DNA from: Atopsyche davidsoni
Lineage: Eukaryota > Arthropoda > Insecta > Trichoptera > Hydrobiosidae
Assembly: GCA_022113835.1 (NCBI GenBank)
Contig: JAILWY010000012.1
Span: 14,942,001 to 15,006,000 of the forward strand
Direction: 5' to 3'
DNA length: 64,000 nucleotides
Numbering within the stretch: position 1 is the stretch's first letter; each line of letters opens with the position of its first letter. Shown here piece after piece: positions 14,490 to 25,159 of the stretch. The position numbers and the translations under genes are program-made. Under the pieces are notes generated by a model, which worked only from the letters and a program-made list of their open reading frames with translations, was not told the origin of the DNA and searched no databases.

Positions 14490-15233
14490 TGTGGTATTTG
14501 GCATAAAAATAAATACGTTCTTTATTTTATATTGAATAAATATTTCTAGCGGTACTGGAAGTAGTTAGTATGCAGAACGCTATTCAAAAGCAAATTTAAA
14601 AAAAAAATTGTAATAATGCTTATATATTAAGATCATCTTATATACAGTAATCGGCAAAAATATACATTGAATAAATCAGCATTAGAATAAATAGCGACCT
14701 ATTATTCTTGATCGCATCATAAGCCGGGCTATTTCGACGGTAAATTGGCAGAAAAATAATACGTTCTTTATTTTATATTGAATAAATATTTTTAGCGGTA
14801 CTGGAAGTAGTTAGTATGCAGAACGCTATTCAAAAGCAAATTTAATTATTTTTTTGTAATAATGCTTATATATTAAGATCAACTTATATGCGGTGATCGA
14901 GAAAAACATATATCGAATAAATCAGCATTAGAATAAATAGCGACCTATTTTTCTTGATCGCATCATAAGCCGAGCTAATTCAACGGTCAATTGGCAGAAA
15001 AATAATACGTTCTTTATTATATATTGAATAAATATTTCTAGCGGTAGTAGTTAGTATGCAGAACGCTATTTTGAAAGCAAATTTTCAAAAAAAAAAAATT
15101 GTAATAATGCATATATATTAAGATCATCTTATATACAGCAATCGGTAAAAACATACATCGAATAAATCAGCATTAGAATAAATAGCGACCTATTTTTCTT
15201 GATCGCATCATAAGCCGGGCTAATTCGACGGTC
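14490..15233. repeat. Tandem array, three units of 246 bp
   Basis: The word ACGTTCTTTATT starts at 14515, 14761 and 15007, giving two successive periods of exactly 246 bp. Shared landmarks in order are a TTGGCA..AAAAATAATACG lead, AGCGGTA..GTAGTTAGTATGCAG, an A/T run, TGTAATAATGC, AAATCAGCATTAGAATAAATAGCGACC and GATCGCATCATAAGCCG. Unit 3 lacks several bases in the AGCGGTA block. The units are very similar to one another, so the amplification is fairly recent. Nothing in the unit encodes protein. It may be a small satellite seed. Confidence 0.9.
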
Positions 15234-15241
15234 ACGTGACC
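15230..15241. promoter_or_regulatory. 12-bp palindrome with CACGTG E-box
   Basis: GGTCACGTGACC is a perfect palindrome centred on a CACGTG E-box, the site class bound by bHLH-type dimers such as Myc/Max, USF or CLOCK-family factors. It sits exactly where the third 246-bp unit ends and the GC island begins. The match is real, but use as a binding site is inference. Confidence 0.35.
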
Positions 15242-15500
15242 CCGGGTAGGGGCGCCCGACGTCGCCGGACCGGCCGCCGAAGAAGCCCCCCGCCACTAAC
15301 AGATAGGCCGGATCGGGAAAAGGTTGCCGATACATGCTAGATTTCCAGATTGCCCATGTCAAATAGCCCGCGGCGACCCCGGCTTTATCCACGCGCCATA
15401 AATAATCCTCGTATCAAAGTTGGGCCCATTAATTATGATGCCCGGGACCTCTGCCGCGGGACGGGGCCTGCAGGGCGACCCTCGCAGAGTTATTCAAATG
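15234..15500. other. GC-rich island with homeodomain-like words
   Basis: A sharply GC-rich block (CGCCCGACGTCGCCGG, CCCGCGGCGACCCCGG) that also holds CATAAATAATCC and CATTAATTATGATG, which resemble Hox/Cad and paired-type homeodomain sites. Frames are open only because GC content is high; the 87-residue minus-strand frame (15129-15392) runs across the border into the tandem array and is therefore not credible as a gene. A candidate conserved enhancer. Confidence 0.4.
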
Positions 15501-15849
15501 TATTCGCGATATGCTGACGATGGGCAGCAATAGGCAGTTTTAGAAAAAGCTGGACGTGTCTGGCTTGTAATTTGGAAAAGTTTAGTTATACTCCAGAAAA
15601 GTGTGCGTGTATAAACAAATATGTTAAAACTAAACTACCAATAAAAACTCACTAATGCAATTATCATTTGCAATTCATTCTCAATAAATATCAATTAAAA
15701 CATTTAACTGCATTATTGATTTTTGCGAAGACCGTCTCACAGGAAGTACGATTTTGCCTATACAGGTTTTATTGATTGATAATGATTGAGTACATTTGTT
15801 CAAATATTAAAAATTGATTAAAGAAACTCTCAGAAAAAAATATCATCGT

Positions 15850-15921
15850 GATTTGCGTGGGATTTTAACCCACATCCCCAAGCCTACATGGCCGGTGCAT
15901 TACCAAATGTACCAACAAATC
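15850..15921 (-). other. tRNA-like sequence (repeat-embedded, left arm)
   Basis: Read on the minus strand, 72 nt fold as acceptor, D, anticodon and T arms. The T arm has a perfect 5-bp stem GTGGG/CCCAC around TTAAAAT. The B-box is GGTTAAAATCC, one base off the GGTTCAAATCC seen in its partner. The triplet in the anticodon position reads CAT here and CGT in the partner arm. Being inside an inverted repeat, with mismatches in the acceptor stem and an abnormal base before the anticodon, it is more likely a tRNA-derived repeat than a working tRNA gene. Confidence 0.6.
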
Positions 15922-16056
15922 ACTGGTACTAAGTAAGAATTTTTAACAATCATATCCTATAAATGAAACAACATTTCAACAATATTTAATTAGCATAATA
16001 AGCACGTTTTTTCATTTATAGGATATGATTGTTAAAAATTCTTGCTTAGTAACAGT

Positions 16057-16128
16057 GATTCGTTGGTATAATTGGTAATGCACCGGCCACGTAGGCTTGG
16101 GGATGTGGGTTCAAATCCCACGCAAATC
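16057..16128 (+). other. tRNA-like sequence (repeat-embedded, right arm)
   Basis: Exactly 72 nt fold as a tRNA: acceptor GATTCGT/GCAAATC (one mismatch, one wobble), D stem GTAT/ATGC with loop AATTGGTA, anticodon stem CCGGC/GCTTG (one mismatch), loop CACGTAG, variable loop GGGAT, and T arm GTGGG-TTCAAAT-CCCAC. A-box (TTGGTATAATTGGTAATG) and B-box (GGTTCAAATCC) words fit an RNA polymerase III internal promoter. Position 33 is A instead of the near-universal T and the anticodon stem is imperfect, so decoding function is doubtful. Best read as the tRNA-derived head of a repeat. Confidence 0.65.
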
Positions 16129-16404
16129 ACGATGATATTTTTTTCTGAGAGTTTCTTTAATCAATTTTTAATATTTGAAAAAATGTACTTAATCAATATC
16201 ATTTAACTAAGTATCTTAAAAATCTCAAAATAAATAAATTATAATTTATAATGTAATGCGATATATTTTCACAACAAATTTTTATGAGTATTTTACTCGG
16301 CGATTGGTGTGAGAACCTATTCGCATCAAACCTGTAAATATGAAAAATATGGATTTATAAAATATTTGTTAAATAACAAATATATCAGTAAATTCAGAAT
16401 TAAG

Positions 16405-16866
16405 AAATTCAATATTTTTGACAGAGAGTACTTGGTGAAATTCCGTTTTAATATTTTTTAGTAAAATACATGAGTGATTTTCCACATGTCCGTTTTTATT
16501 TGTGACCGGTTTCGCCAAACTTGATAATGACAACGTGAAAGGTTGGCGAAACCGGTCACAAATAAAAACGAACATGTGGAAAATCACTCAAGTATTTTAC
16601 TCAAAAATATTTAACCCTTAAATGCACATTGACGTAAAACTGCAACGTACCACTAAGACGGCTTAATGTCTAGTAAATGCATGGTGATGGTATATCTGCA
16701 ACATAAGGTTTTTTAATAGAATAGTATAAAAAAATTTTTTTTTTTATTTCAATCTGTTTTCCTGCATTACAATGTACATGTTTACAAGATATATTTTTTT
16801 CAAGAGGTCAGAACAAGGTCATGCATTTAAGGGTTAAGTTCCGAATTGTCAATATTTTTAAATGAG
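16405..16866. repeat. Foldback-family member A, split by a MITE
   Basis: The left arm (about 16452-16520) and right arm (about 16542-16612) are inverted copies of roughly 70 bp around a loop of about 21 bp. Both arms carry TGTGACCGGTTTCGCC and CACATGT-type words. The left end has the family head TTCAATATTTTTGACAG and ACTTGGTGAAATTCCG. The counterpart of the head (TTCCGAA, TGTCAATATTTTT) resumes only after position 16838, because the TTAA-flanked element at 16615-16833 landed in the right arm. The structure dates the two insertions relative to each other. Confidence 0.8.
16615..16833. mobile_element. piggyBac-like MITE, 219 bp, TTAA target duplication
   Basis: TTAA at 16611-16614 and 16834-16837 flanks an element that starts CCCTTAAATGCA and ends TGCATTTAAGGG, a perfect 12-bp terminal inverted repeat. 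TTAA duplication and a CCC/GGG terminus are typical of the piggyBac superfamily. A second AAATGCA..TGATGGTATA..CTGCAAC block (about 16674-16705) repeats the left end (about 16619-16650) in direct orientation, a subterminal repeat that could be a transposase-binding array. There is no coding capacity, so mobility would depend on a transposase elsewhere. Confidence 0.85.
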
Positions 16867-16894
16867 AAATATTAAAAAATTCACGTAACAAATT

Positions 16895-17180
16895 CATGCA
16901 TGATTACGGAAAGGTTGTAAAAAAAAAACAACCTGATTCCAACGCAAGCTGCGCGTCTCGGGTCCCATATCAGCTGACGACCCACCCTTCCGCAGTGGCG
17001 CAGGAACCCTTTGTGCCCGGAAGGGTCGGCTGCGCGGAGACCGCGGTGGGTGGTGACACTGCGTGACTTTACAGGGTAGGCACTGTTCCGTAGGCTGCTT
17101 GAGACGCACTTTTTTGATAGATCACCCCCTCGAGACGTCCTTGAGATAAAGCCCCCCGCGAAAACGGCTCCTCGTTGGAA
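16895..17180. other. GC-rich island
   Basis: GC-rich block (GGAAGGGTCGGCTGCGCGG, CCGCGGTGGGTGG) beginning about 30 bp after foldback element A. A 71-residue minus-strand frame crosses it, with arginine- and proline-rich composition typical of GC-driven spurious frames. No domain or splice site is convincing. Candidate conserved non-coding element. Confidence 0.35.
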
Positions 17181-17199
17181 TAAATTGAACCGAAAATAA

Positions 17200-18040
17200 T
17201 CAGGTTGGCTAGACGATTTTTAAACACATATAAAGATTTGCCTCAAATCGAAGTCTTTTGGTGGAATAGCATTCCATTATTCTAGAAAAATAATATGTGC
17301 TTTTATAGCACTAGGGTAGAGAAAAATATATGCTTACCTGAAAATTATGGGACAAATAATGAAATATGCTTTTGGTGAATTTTTATTTAAATAATTTCTA
17401 TACATTTTATACTGAAATGTCTAAATAAAAATAATATATACTAAGAATTACCTTTATCTCTATGATGATACTCTTCAATTACGGATAATTTATTTTAAAA
17501 TCTTTATAAGATGAAAACGTTTATGTTTATTTATTAAAATACAAAAATGTACTTAAAATTAGCTTCGATAGTATATTTATATGTTTAAAAACGTGTGGCA
17601 GGTAAACAAATTGTAATTTTGGCGTACATAAAAGTTAAAAGCTAAATTACTAAATAAATCACACAAGCATTTGTATTTAAAATTTAGTTAAAAGGAAATA
17701 TGGAATAATATCGTTAATAAATTGATTTTAATATTATTTTACGCACTTATTCAAGTTTAAAGTCTTAATTTGATTTAAAATAAATAAACATATTAAAAAA
17801 AAATAATGGATTTACATAACATTCAAAATCATAATTGAGCAAAGGAAACCTTTACAAAGCAAAAATTGTGACACATATACGAGTATATATATATTTATAT
17901 TATACATCACTTTATGTTATCAATAGTTTAAATGGTATTAAATTAACACTGTAGGTATTACTAAAATTATTTGTTTGATAGAAATAGGAGAAGGTCGCAA
18001 AGTAATTGAAATTAACACCACCAGCAGGAGTGACATTCAG
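17200..18040. other. AT-rich spacer
   Basis: AT-rich with a short TA run near 17885. No gene or repeat of note. Confidence 0.5.
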
Positions 18041-18240
18041 CCTGTAGTGTTTATTTGGGATACGAGGGCTGGGAGTCAAGAACTTCTCCAAGCTGAAATT
18101 CGATGTGACCGAAATCGTAAGTTACCTTCACTTCAACTACCTTTCGATCCTTAGAGTAAATTAATCTTCGCACCTTCAAAATTCTCTCTAAATTGACACA
18201 GGTTGAACATCGATTTCTAACTTTGTTTTCAAACATTCAA
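18041..18240 (-). other. Weak exon-like frame, unrecognised
   Basis: A 61-residue minus-strand frame (18051-18236) rich in lysine, arginine, valine and glutamate, with two close cysteines (CSTC) near its start. The composition is less AT-driven than its surroundings, but there is no domain I recognise and no clear acceptor site. It could be a conserved non-coding block. Confidence 0.15.
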
Positions 18241-18699
18241 AGAAAACATATAAATAAAAATAATCTACAAGAATATTTCATAAAATTTTAATTACTCTAC
18301 ACGAGGGATTTTTTTAACTACTTGTCACAAGGTCAGTGTAAACCATAACAAATGTGATTTTTAATTTACGTCATATGTTTATGTTATATATTGTATTGAA
18401 TATATTTTTATATTAAAAACCTACGCATCACATAGATATCGATTATTTACCAATCACTTTTATCAACGACGTTATTTGTAATAGAACAAAGTAGAAAAGG
18501 GTTGTCATGATGAAATCAGAAGTCTCTAAAAACCGTATTATACGAAGAATACGAAAAACTTTTTTCATCCGTGTAAACTGATTTCTGAAAACTTATATAG
18601 TGTTCAGATAAACACCAAAATTCCGCCATATTTCCAAAGCAGTCATCCCAAATCAAACCCTGCGTACACTCCACTCTCTGCACTCTATTCTTGAGCATT

Positions 18700-19030
18700 T
18701 CAACAAACGCCTTCCACGCGAGCTGCTCGGGGACTCACCATCTTGGACCATTTGAAATTTAGCCGCTTAACCGAGATCTGTCTATCTTAAACATCCTCAA
18801 AAGCCGAATCGGCGCCTCTGAATATCATCATTACATAATAAAGTAGTTGGGGACAGAGGGAAATGACTCGGCGACAGCTGAGAAGGGTAGATTCGGAGAC
18901 CGGGGTGGATTTCAGCTATTAGGTTCTCTAGGTTCAATGGATGCTACCGTAGCCGCTAAAGTCATGAAACTGAGAAATCTGGGGCTGCGCCTGCTACTAT
19001 CAGAGGCAGAAATAAATCAGTCGCGATAAG
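18700..19030. other. GC-richer island
   Basis: Balanced-composition island with GGGGACAGAGG and GGAGACCGGGGTGG. A 60-residue plus-strand frame (18847-19029) starts from TTG rather than ATG and shows no domain. Treated as a possible conserved non-coding element. Confidence 0.3.
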
Positions 19031-19039
19031 GGTGGATTT

Positions 19040-20800
19040 GCGGTGTTAAATAAGTTTTATTTTTCAAAGATTGCTTCTAATATTAAGAACTTTGAGTTGG
19101 AGAGGCCAATTGAATAGATTGTTTTAAATATAAGAAAAACAAAAAAAAATCAATTAAATTTCTATTTTCCTATTGCATACTAATTTATGTGTTTCTTTGA
19201 GTGTCTCATTTTTGTTATGAGTTCATTTTGCATTTTGAATAATTGTGATTTCCTCAAAAAAGGCAATGATCAATATGAAGAAAAATTCGAAACGTTACCG
19301 GAAGGAGATTTCAAGAATTCCAACTTTATATAAATTCAAAAGGAATAATAATTGGCACGCTTCCTTTATTTAATTTCGGGAACTTGGGATTCTAAAGGAT
19401 TTGATTGGCATGAGAAAACAGATTTTTCTGCTTCATTTCAGATATTTCTTTCGAGGCTATAAGCTCTTAAAAAATTGTGGTTTTCCAACGAATAATGGAT
19501 GCTCCTTTGTTGGCCGTAAAAATCAGTAATGGGTTTTTGAAGAAGTTAAAGATATTGTGCTGCTGCAAGACGTGAATGACTCTTTTCACTAACTGGCTTT
19601 ATAAAAATCTTATAAAATAACATATTGCAAGAATGAATACAACATTAAAAAAAATACAAATAAAAACACATTTTTTACAACATGAAATTCACTTAAGCTG
19701 AATAGCATATAATATGAAATATCACTCAATTATTTATAATACATACTGTATTTTTATTTCAATATTTAATTAAAATACTTGAGTCAAAACCTGAAATTAG
19801 ATCAAACGTGATATTCAAATAGATATGCTTAAATGCTCATAAATATTTTAGGTTATTAATTTTTAATTATTAGTCAATATAATAAACATTTATTATTTAA
19901 ATGTTGAAATGTCTTAAAAAAAAATTTATGTAGATAAAAATAAAATAACTTAACACGTAAAACGTGTTTACTATATTTTAAGTAAATCATAAAACAACAT
20001 TCTTCCTGACAGCCATAATGCATAAATTTCAAATGGCCGAGGTATTCAAGTTAACTTGTCACAGCTTAATTTCTATTTTAGCAACCGATTTCCAATTTCA
20101 CGAACATTACCATAAACGGATTCACAGGCCAGCGACGGACCAACTATTAGATTTACCGAACAATACAAAACAATCAAGCCAATTCTACGAACCCTAACAC
20201 TTACCACGAATCACTTGAGACTAATACGAAGTCAAAATAATATAAACAACTTCCGCGTTCATTTATATTCCTATACCTTACCTTGTCGCAATAATTCAGA
20301 ATTATTTTGCCGTTTCATTACGTAACAAGTATATCTAGATGATTTTTTATCAATAATTTTTAAAAAAAATCTTTGTGTAGAGAATAATTAATGCTCTTCT
20401 CTGCAAGTGAGAAGGCGTCGTTAAAGTAAATTTGAGGAAAATGTTGATGTATCCGGTTACTCTAAAATTACTTGAACTAGGGAGAGCTTATTTTGGGGGG
20501 TTTTCTTAGTTTTAAAGCAGAAAATGCTAATTTTTAAATCGATTTTTAACTTGGACAAATATCAACTCTCAAGGTAGTGTTACATATCCTATAAATTAAT
20601 TCGATATGAATATCATCACTGTTTGTAGATAAATGATAACAACGAATTTAAATTTAAAAAAAAAAATAAATGTAACAGCCTTTCCAAGTTTTATATAAAA
20701 AAATTGATGATTGATTAAATGCGTCCATAAATGTAATGAATGACGTTAAAATAAAAAAATGTTTGCTGAAATAATAGTGATTAATTGAAATGCGTCAAAA
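19040..20800. other. AT-rich gene-poor stretch
   Basis: AT-rich DNA with a moderately GC-richer patch near 20090-20290. A perfect TTACGTAA word near 20320 is the kind bound by PAR/C-EBP bZIP proteins, but one short word is weak evidence. Nothing else supported. Confidence 0.45.
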
Positions 20801-20809
20801 TTAATGGGT

Positions 20810-21010
20810 TCGCCTAAATGCGAAGGCCAAAAGCAGTTACGAGGGGATTTCCCCATTAAAATTCTTTAAGCTGTAACGCGAAAAACCTCCCTGCATAAAG
20901 TCGTTGAAATGCCGTTAAGTGCGATGATGCGTTACAAGAACCAATGCATCACGAAATACAGGGAGAGGAGCAATTGTGTAAGTGCCGTATTCTGAGAAAA
21001 CTGTCTCATT
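20810..21010. other. Small GC-richer island
   Basis: Mixed-composition block with repeated CGTTACA-, AATGC- and GCGATGATGCG-type words. No frame stays open. Possible regulatory block. Confidence 0.25.
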
Positions 21011-21794
21011 ATCGAAGTAAGGTATGAAAATAAACTTTGAACGCCACTCGCAAGTTTGTTCGTTGCAAAATGTACAGTATGTATATTGGCATTTTATAAA
21101 TTGCGATAATTTTGTAAAATGAACTGAAATATACTGCTTGCTTTTTATGGGATAGAAATATTAAAGTTAAAGTAAGTTAAAAATAAAGTGGAAATTTCGC
21201 CACGGTTGAGAGCCGCAAATATGAAATATAACTGATAAAACAAACTCACAGAAAAGTATAAAATCAATGAAATAATTACTTTTTGAAGTTACTGAAGTTC
21301 TAAATTTTTCTAGTTAAAAATATTCTTTGACTAAAAGTATTTCCAGTTCTTGAACCACCTCGCAAGTATTTTTATATTACACTAAGCGGCTAAGAGTCAC
21401 TGCCTTGGAAAATTTAGGGTGTGTCTTACTAAAAATATTATACTTTATATGATTTTGTTAGGGTTAGAATGTTTACGAAGCATAACAGTAAAAATAAAGT
21501 GCATTTACCTTTTAAAAAGAATATAATTGCGTTGTTGATGCCAATATTGATATAACCAACTTTTTTGTAAACGCCTCTTCAACCGTGAAAGTATCCAAAT
21601 GTATTCAAAACAATTTTAAATGTTTATAAAATCAGTATTTTTACTTTTGCAGGTTTGTTGTGATTACATTAATCAATGAAACTCATGAAACAATGAAAAT
21701 ATACAAAATAAAAAAAATGTTTATGTAGCAACGCAATATTTTGATTTCACTTTGGAATGAAACGATTTATCAGAGCGTCAATTCGTTTATATTT

Positions 21795-21825
21795 AAGACA
21801 CTAAATATTTGATATTTAGTGTCTT
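21795..21825. repeat. Hairpin, 14-bp perfect stem and 3-nt loop
   Basis: AAGACACTAAATAT, the loop TTG and ATATTTAGTGTCTT form a perfect stem. Transcribed in either direction it would fold, but the stem is too short for a typical microRNA precursor. No second copy noticed. Confidence 0.5.
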
Positions 21826-21859
21826 GAATATAAAATTTAAAAAAATTTTCAAAGGTAGG

Positions 21860-22110
21860 GTACTCTATATGCCCCGTGAGTACCGCAAAGAATGGCTGTC
21901 GAGAATACCCCGTCGTACTTCACGTAACAGCCATAAACCACGCTTCAGACGGGCGTTTAATATAATGTGCAACAAATTACATAAATAGCGCAGGCATAAA
22001 TAATTTAACAGCTCTCGGGATGAAATACTGGTTCAGATCCTCCGCCGGGTCGGGACCTCCTGAAAAATTACCGCCGAGTGAGTGCTGGGCGAGTCCACTG
22101 TTTATTTTCA
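21860..22110. other. GC-richer island
   Basis: Island with CGAGAATACCCCGTCG, AGACGGGCG and CCGCCGGGTCGGGACC, bordered by AT-rich DNA. No open frame with a domain. Candidate conserved non-coding element. Confidence 0.35.
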
Positions 22111-22119
22111 TCATTTTTT

Positions 22120-23150
22120 CAAAAAGATAGAGCCTTCGCTTTGTTGCGGCGCTACTCTTATCATTTTTAATGTTTATTTATTAGCACGGCAACTTCGTTT
22201 TTGTAAGAATTAAAATACAGTTTTCTGTTTTGATAATTCTTTTGATTTGCATAATAATCTCTGTAGTAGTTTTGTGAGAGCTGTATTAAACTTGTTTGTT
22301 TGATATTTAGTAGGTTTTTTTTTGTGGAGGAGAGCTCGAAGTGAACTTGTTTGCATTTTCGGTTTGTGTCATCATGCAAAAATTGTATGACAATAGAAGG
22401 TTTTTGTCTGAGATTTCTCGCAAAACGTTTTGTGTTCTTTGAAAAAAAATATGAATATGAAATGCTACGGAATGAGATACAAAAGATAACCAACGTAAAT
22501 AAAACGTTGCAAAGCCTTGTGTTTTCATATTATAAAGAAAACAAAATAAAACTTTAAAAATGCTAACTTAATTTAAAATTCACTTTCTTGCTAATCTCGA
22601 AGAAAATTTATTTCTTTGTCTCTGTTATAATTGTTCTAACTTCATCAAAAAACTTTATCAAGTATAAATAATATAACGTTTTTTATTAATTCGATTCATG
22701 AGTTTTTATATTATTTGGTGAAATGTATAAATTACACCAATTATAAAATGGTTAAATTTTGACAATGATACATGTATTTGCTTTACAATTTCAATATTTT
22801 CACTAAAAATAATAAATACCCCTCCCTTAACCTCCATGTGTTAAGCTGGTGCTTAAAATATATGAAAATCCAACGGAATGTTTTCTTGCAGTACTAGTTG
22901 TTAAAACAATGTTTAAACTCTCTCTCAATTCAATGAAAACTAATTCATGAATTTGAGATTGACGGAAACTCATAACGCTTCTAAATATATTATTTTTATT
23001 TTATTTTACAGATGATATAATTTTGTTTGTTGCGACATTAGTTGGTGTTATTTAAATTCTGTAGGCGAATACATTAAAGAATATACATTTTCCATGTGTG
23101 TGCCAGCCACTTTATTTTGTGTCACTATTTTGTAAAATAAGTGTACCTAA
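22120..23150. other. AT-rich stretch with overlapping spurious frames
   Basis: Three overlapping frames on both strands (22167-22557) up to 108 residues exist, but they are rich in Phe, Lys, Asn and Ser, share the same DNA and show no domain. I treat them as shadows of AT-rich sequence. Confidence 0.4.
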
Positions 23151-23159
23151 GTAATAGTA

Positions 23160-23350
23160 AATACGGCGGTTATATGACGTGTGACAATAACAGCGATACG
23201 TCTGCGAATCTGCACCTTTAAATGGTGAAGGTTGCCACCTCAGCCACCCCCGGGGGTTGCTGGGGGCTCCGGAGACGTGTCTCGCCACCTCCCTGGAGGT
23301 TTCTTCGTCTATACATAGAACTCAGTGCCTCTTCACAAGGCTCACTGTAA
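23160..23350. other. GC-rich island
   Basis: CAGCCACCCCCGGGGGTTGC contains a CCCCCGGGGG palindrome at about 23246-23255, followed by GGGGGCTCCGGAGACG and CTCCCTGGAGG. No coding frame. Candidate regulatory block. 23360-24220 after it is ordinary AT-rich sequence. Confidence 0.35.
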
Positions 23351-24227
23351 GAATGAAAACAGGGTAACCATTTATCTACACTCTATTTTTTGACACATAA
23401 AATATATTATATGAAAAATGATTATTTACTTTATATCTAAGTTTCTATTTTATTCCGTAAACAGTATTAATTTATTCATAAAATGACGAGTTAAATCATT
23501 GAATTTTTTTTACCAAAGTGCTACAAAATATGCATGAAACTCGATATATATATTTTTTGTTTGTTAAATATTGATGTTGCTAATAAATGCTTATACATGT
23601 GTGATCAAAAATCACTGTAGACTTAACAATGTTTTTAATAAAGATAATAATTAAGTACGGTAGTAAATAATTATCTCAATTTAAATGCCTGTCAGTTGAG
23701 ATTAAAATTAACGATATACGAGCTGTTTCCAAGAAAACAGTTTAATATTACAAAAGCAAATAATGGTTACCTTTGTACCTTCTTGAGATTGTTCTTTGAG
23801 ACACTGTCACAAATTAACTGTGGCACCGCATTACAAGGACCTCTGACATTTAATCATCTTGAAATTTGCGACCGTTTTTAAATTATGCAAAATTAAGGCT
23901 TTCAAACAAGAGAAAATTAATGTTCTTGTTTTTGTAAGTATTTAATATTATTTGTATTCAAATTCCATTAAAATTCAATTTCACGTGGATTTCGAATATT
24001 GGTAATGTCAAGCTTGGCTTTGAGATAAACATTAAATTAGATTTTATTTATAGACGCATTGAAAACTGATAACTCGACTGAAAACATGCATGACTGATAA
24101 ATAAGATAATTTATAAACTAAAATTTCAAAATTTGCTGAATGCATTACTCACTTTTTGCAATTTGTTTTCAGTTTTATAAAATCTTTCAAGAATTTCATT
24201 ATAAGTTACTGGGAAACCGCGAAATTG

Positions 24228-24246
24228 AAAAAAAAAAAAAAAAAAA
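24228..24246. repeat. A19 homopolymer
   Basis: A run of 19 A on the plus strand followed by GCAG. It could be the tail of an old retroposed sequence, but no target-site duplication or recognisable body was found next to it. Confidence 0.8.
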
Positions 24247-24664
24247 GCAGAAGAAAAGCGCGCGTCGACAAGAAACTATTTTGAGAGTTTAAAGTTTTAT
24301 CTGCAGTGACTTTCCAGTGTTTGTCCTCGACACAATAAATTCGGCATTTCGAGCAGTAAACACAATTTAAATCGAATCGAAAATCGGAAATCGAATAACT
24401 CACGAAAGTTTTGAACAAGCAGGTACGAGAATGCTGAAGACATGTTTGAGTTCCAGTTAAGATTGCACGCAAATGTAAAGTCTTTTAAAATTAGTTACTT
24501 TGAAAATCTCATTATTCATAGTATAAAAAATATTCAAGCATGGATCAACAAGAAAAATCTCTAACATCCACCTCGTGGCTGTTGGGGCGTGAAATCGTAA
24601 TTGTGAATAGATACATAAATATTGTATCTAAAGTAAATTTGAATTGGTTTAAATGCAGGTTTAT

Positions 24665-24790
24665 TATAGTATATTCAATATTTTCAATTGAAAGCATTTG
24701 ATGTATTCCATTTTGATACTTATGTGATTTTTTCACGTTATGTTATTTATCGGTGACCGGTTCCACTAATCTGTTTCCAAACCATTGGTC
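24665..24790. repeat. Dispersed foldback-family member C (diverged)
   Basis: ATTCAATATTTTCAATTGAAAG, then GTATTCCATTTTGAT and GGTGACCGGTTCCAC correspond in order to the head, the GAAATTCCGTTTTAAT block and the GTGACCGGTTTCGCC block of the copy at 16405. The alignment is imperfect and the right arm is missing. Non-coding relic. Confidence 0.45.
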
Positions 24791-25159
24791 AATACGTATA
24801 TTTATATATAAATATTCATAGTGCTTACCAAAAAATTATGTAGTTGGATAAAATAAGAATAATAATTTGAAAAGAAATGATTGAACCCAGGTTAAGAGTA
24901 TTTTTTTACACAATCAATAAAATGGTTTCAGTAAGTATGTAATATCATAAGTTGGTCAGTATTTTATAATAATATTAAACAATGTAATACTGGGTGTATA
25001 TGTGTAACATAATGCAATATTTATTTTATTAATTATGAAATGACTTTTCTGAACAACTCCTTTTAGGTTTTAAATTAATATTACTTATCGTCGTAAAAAA
25101 TGGATTTTTTTAAAGTATTCATTCGTGCTGCTCATCTCTTGTACCGACTAAATGCCTTT

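Larger units (their letters stand above)
15773..16204. repeat. Large foldback element with two tRNA-like arms
   Basis: Two arms of roughly 195 bp (about 15773-15970 and 16012-16204) are inverted copies of each other around a loop of about 40 bp that includes AATATTTAATTAGCAT. From the centre outward each arm carries CATTTATAGGATATGATTG, TTAAAAATTCTT, a complete 72-nt tRNA-like cloverleaf, GATGATATTTTT, CTGAGAGTTTCTTTAATC and an AT-rich tail. A third partial copy lies near 32.1 kb, so this is a dispersed family. The tRNA-like part supplies A- and B-box promoter words, so a tRNA-derived SINE that inserted or duplicated head-to-head is the likely origin. Confidence 0.85.

Noticed and set aside
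15129..15392. 87-residue minus-strand frame
   Set aside because: It starts in the GC island and runs into the third unit of the 246-bp tandem array, so it spans two unrelated sequences.
16057..16128. Functional tRNA gene
   Set aside because: It folds as a tRNA but has A at the position before the anticodon, a mismatched anticodon stem and acceptor, and sits in an inverted dispersed repeat present at least three times in the window.
16369..16587. Minus-strand frames at 12.6, 16.4 and 24.6 kb sharing an SVKNIE-like string as a gene family
   Set aside because: The shared residues are translations of the same non-coding foldback repeat head; the frames have no other similarity.
22167..22557. 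Overlapping frames of 68-108 residues on both strands
   Set aside because: They overlap each other on opposite strands, are Phe/Lys/Asn-rich and show no domain or splice sites.
24228..24246. Poly(A) tail of a processed pseudogene or retroposon
   Set aside because: No recognisable body, poly(A) signal or target-site duplication beside the A19 run.
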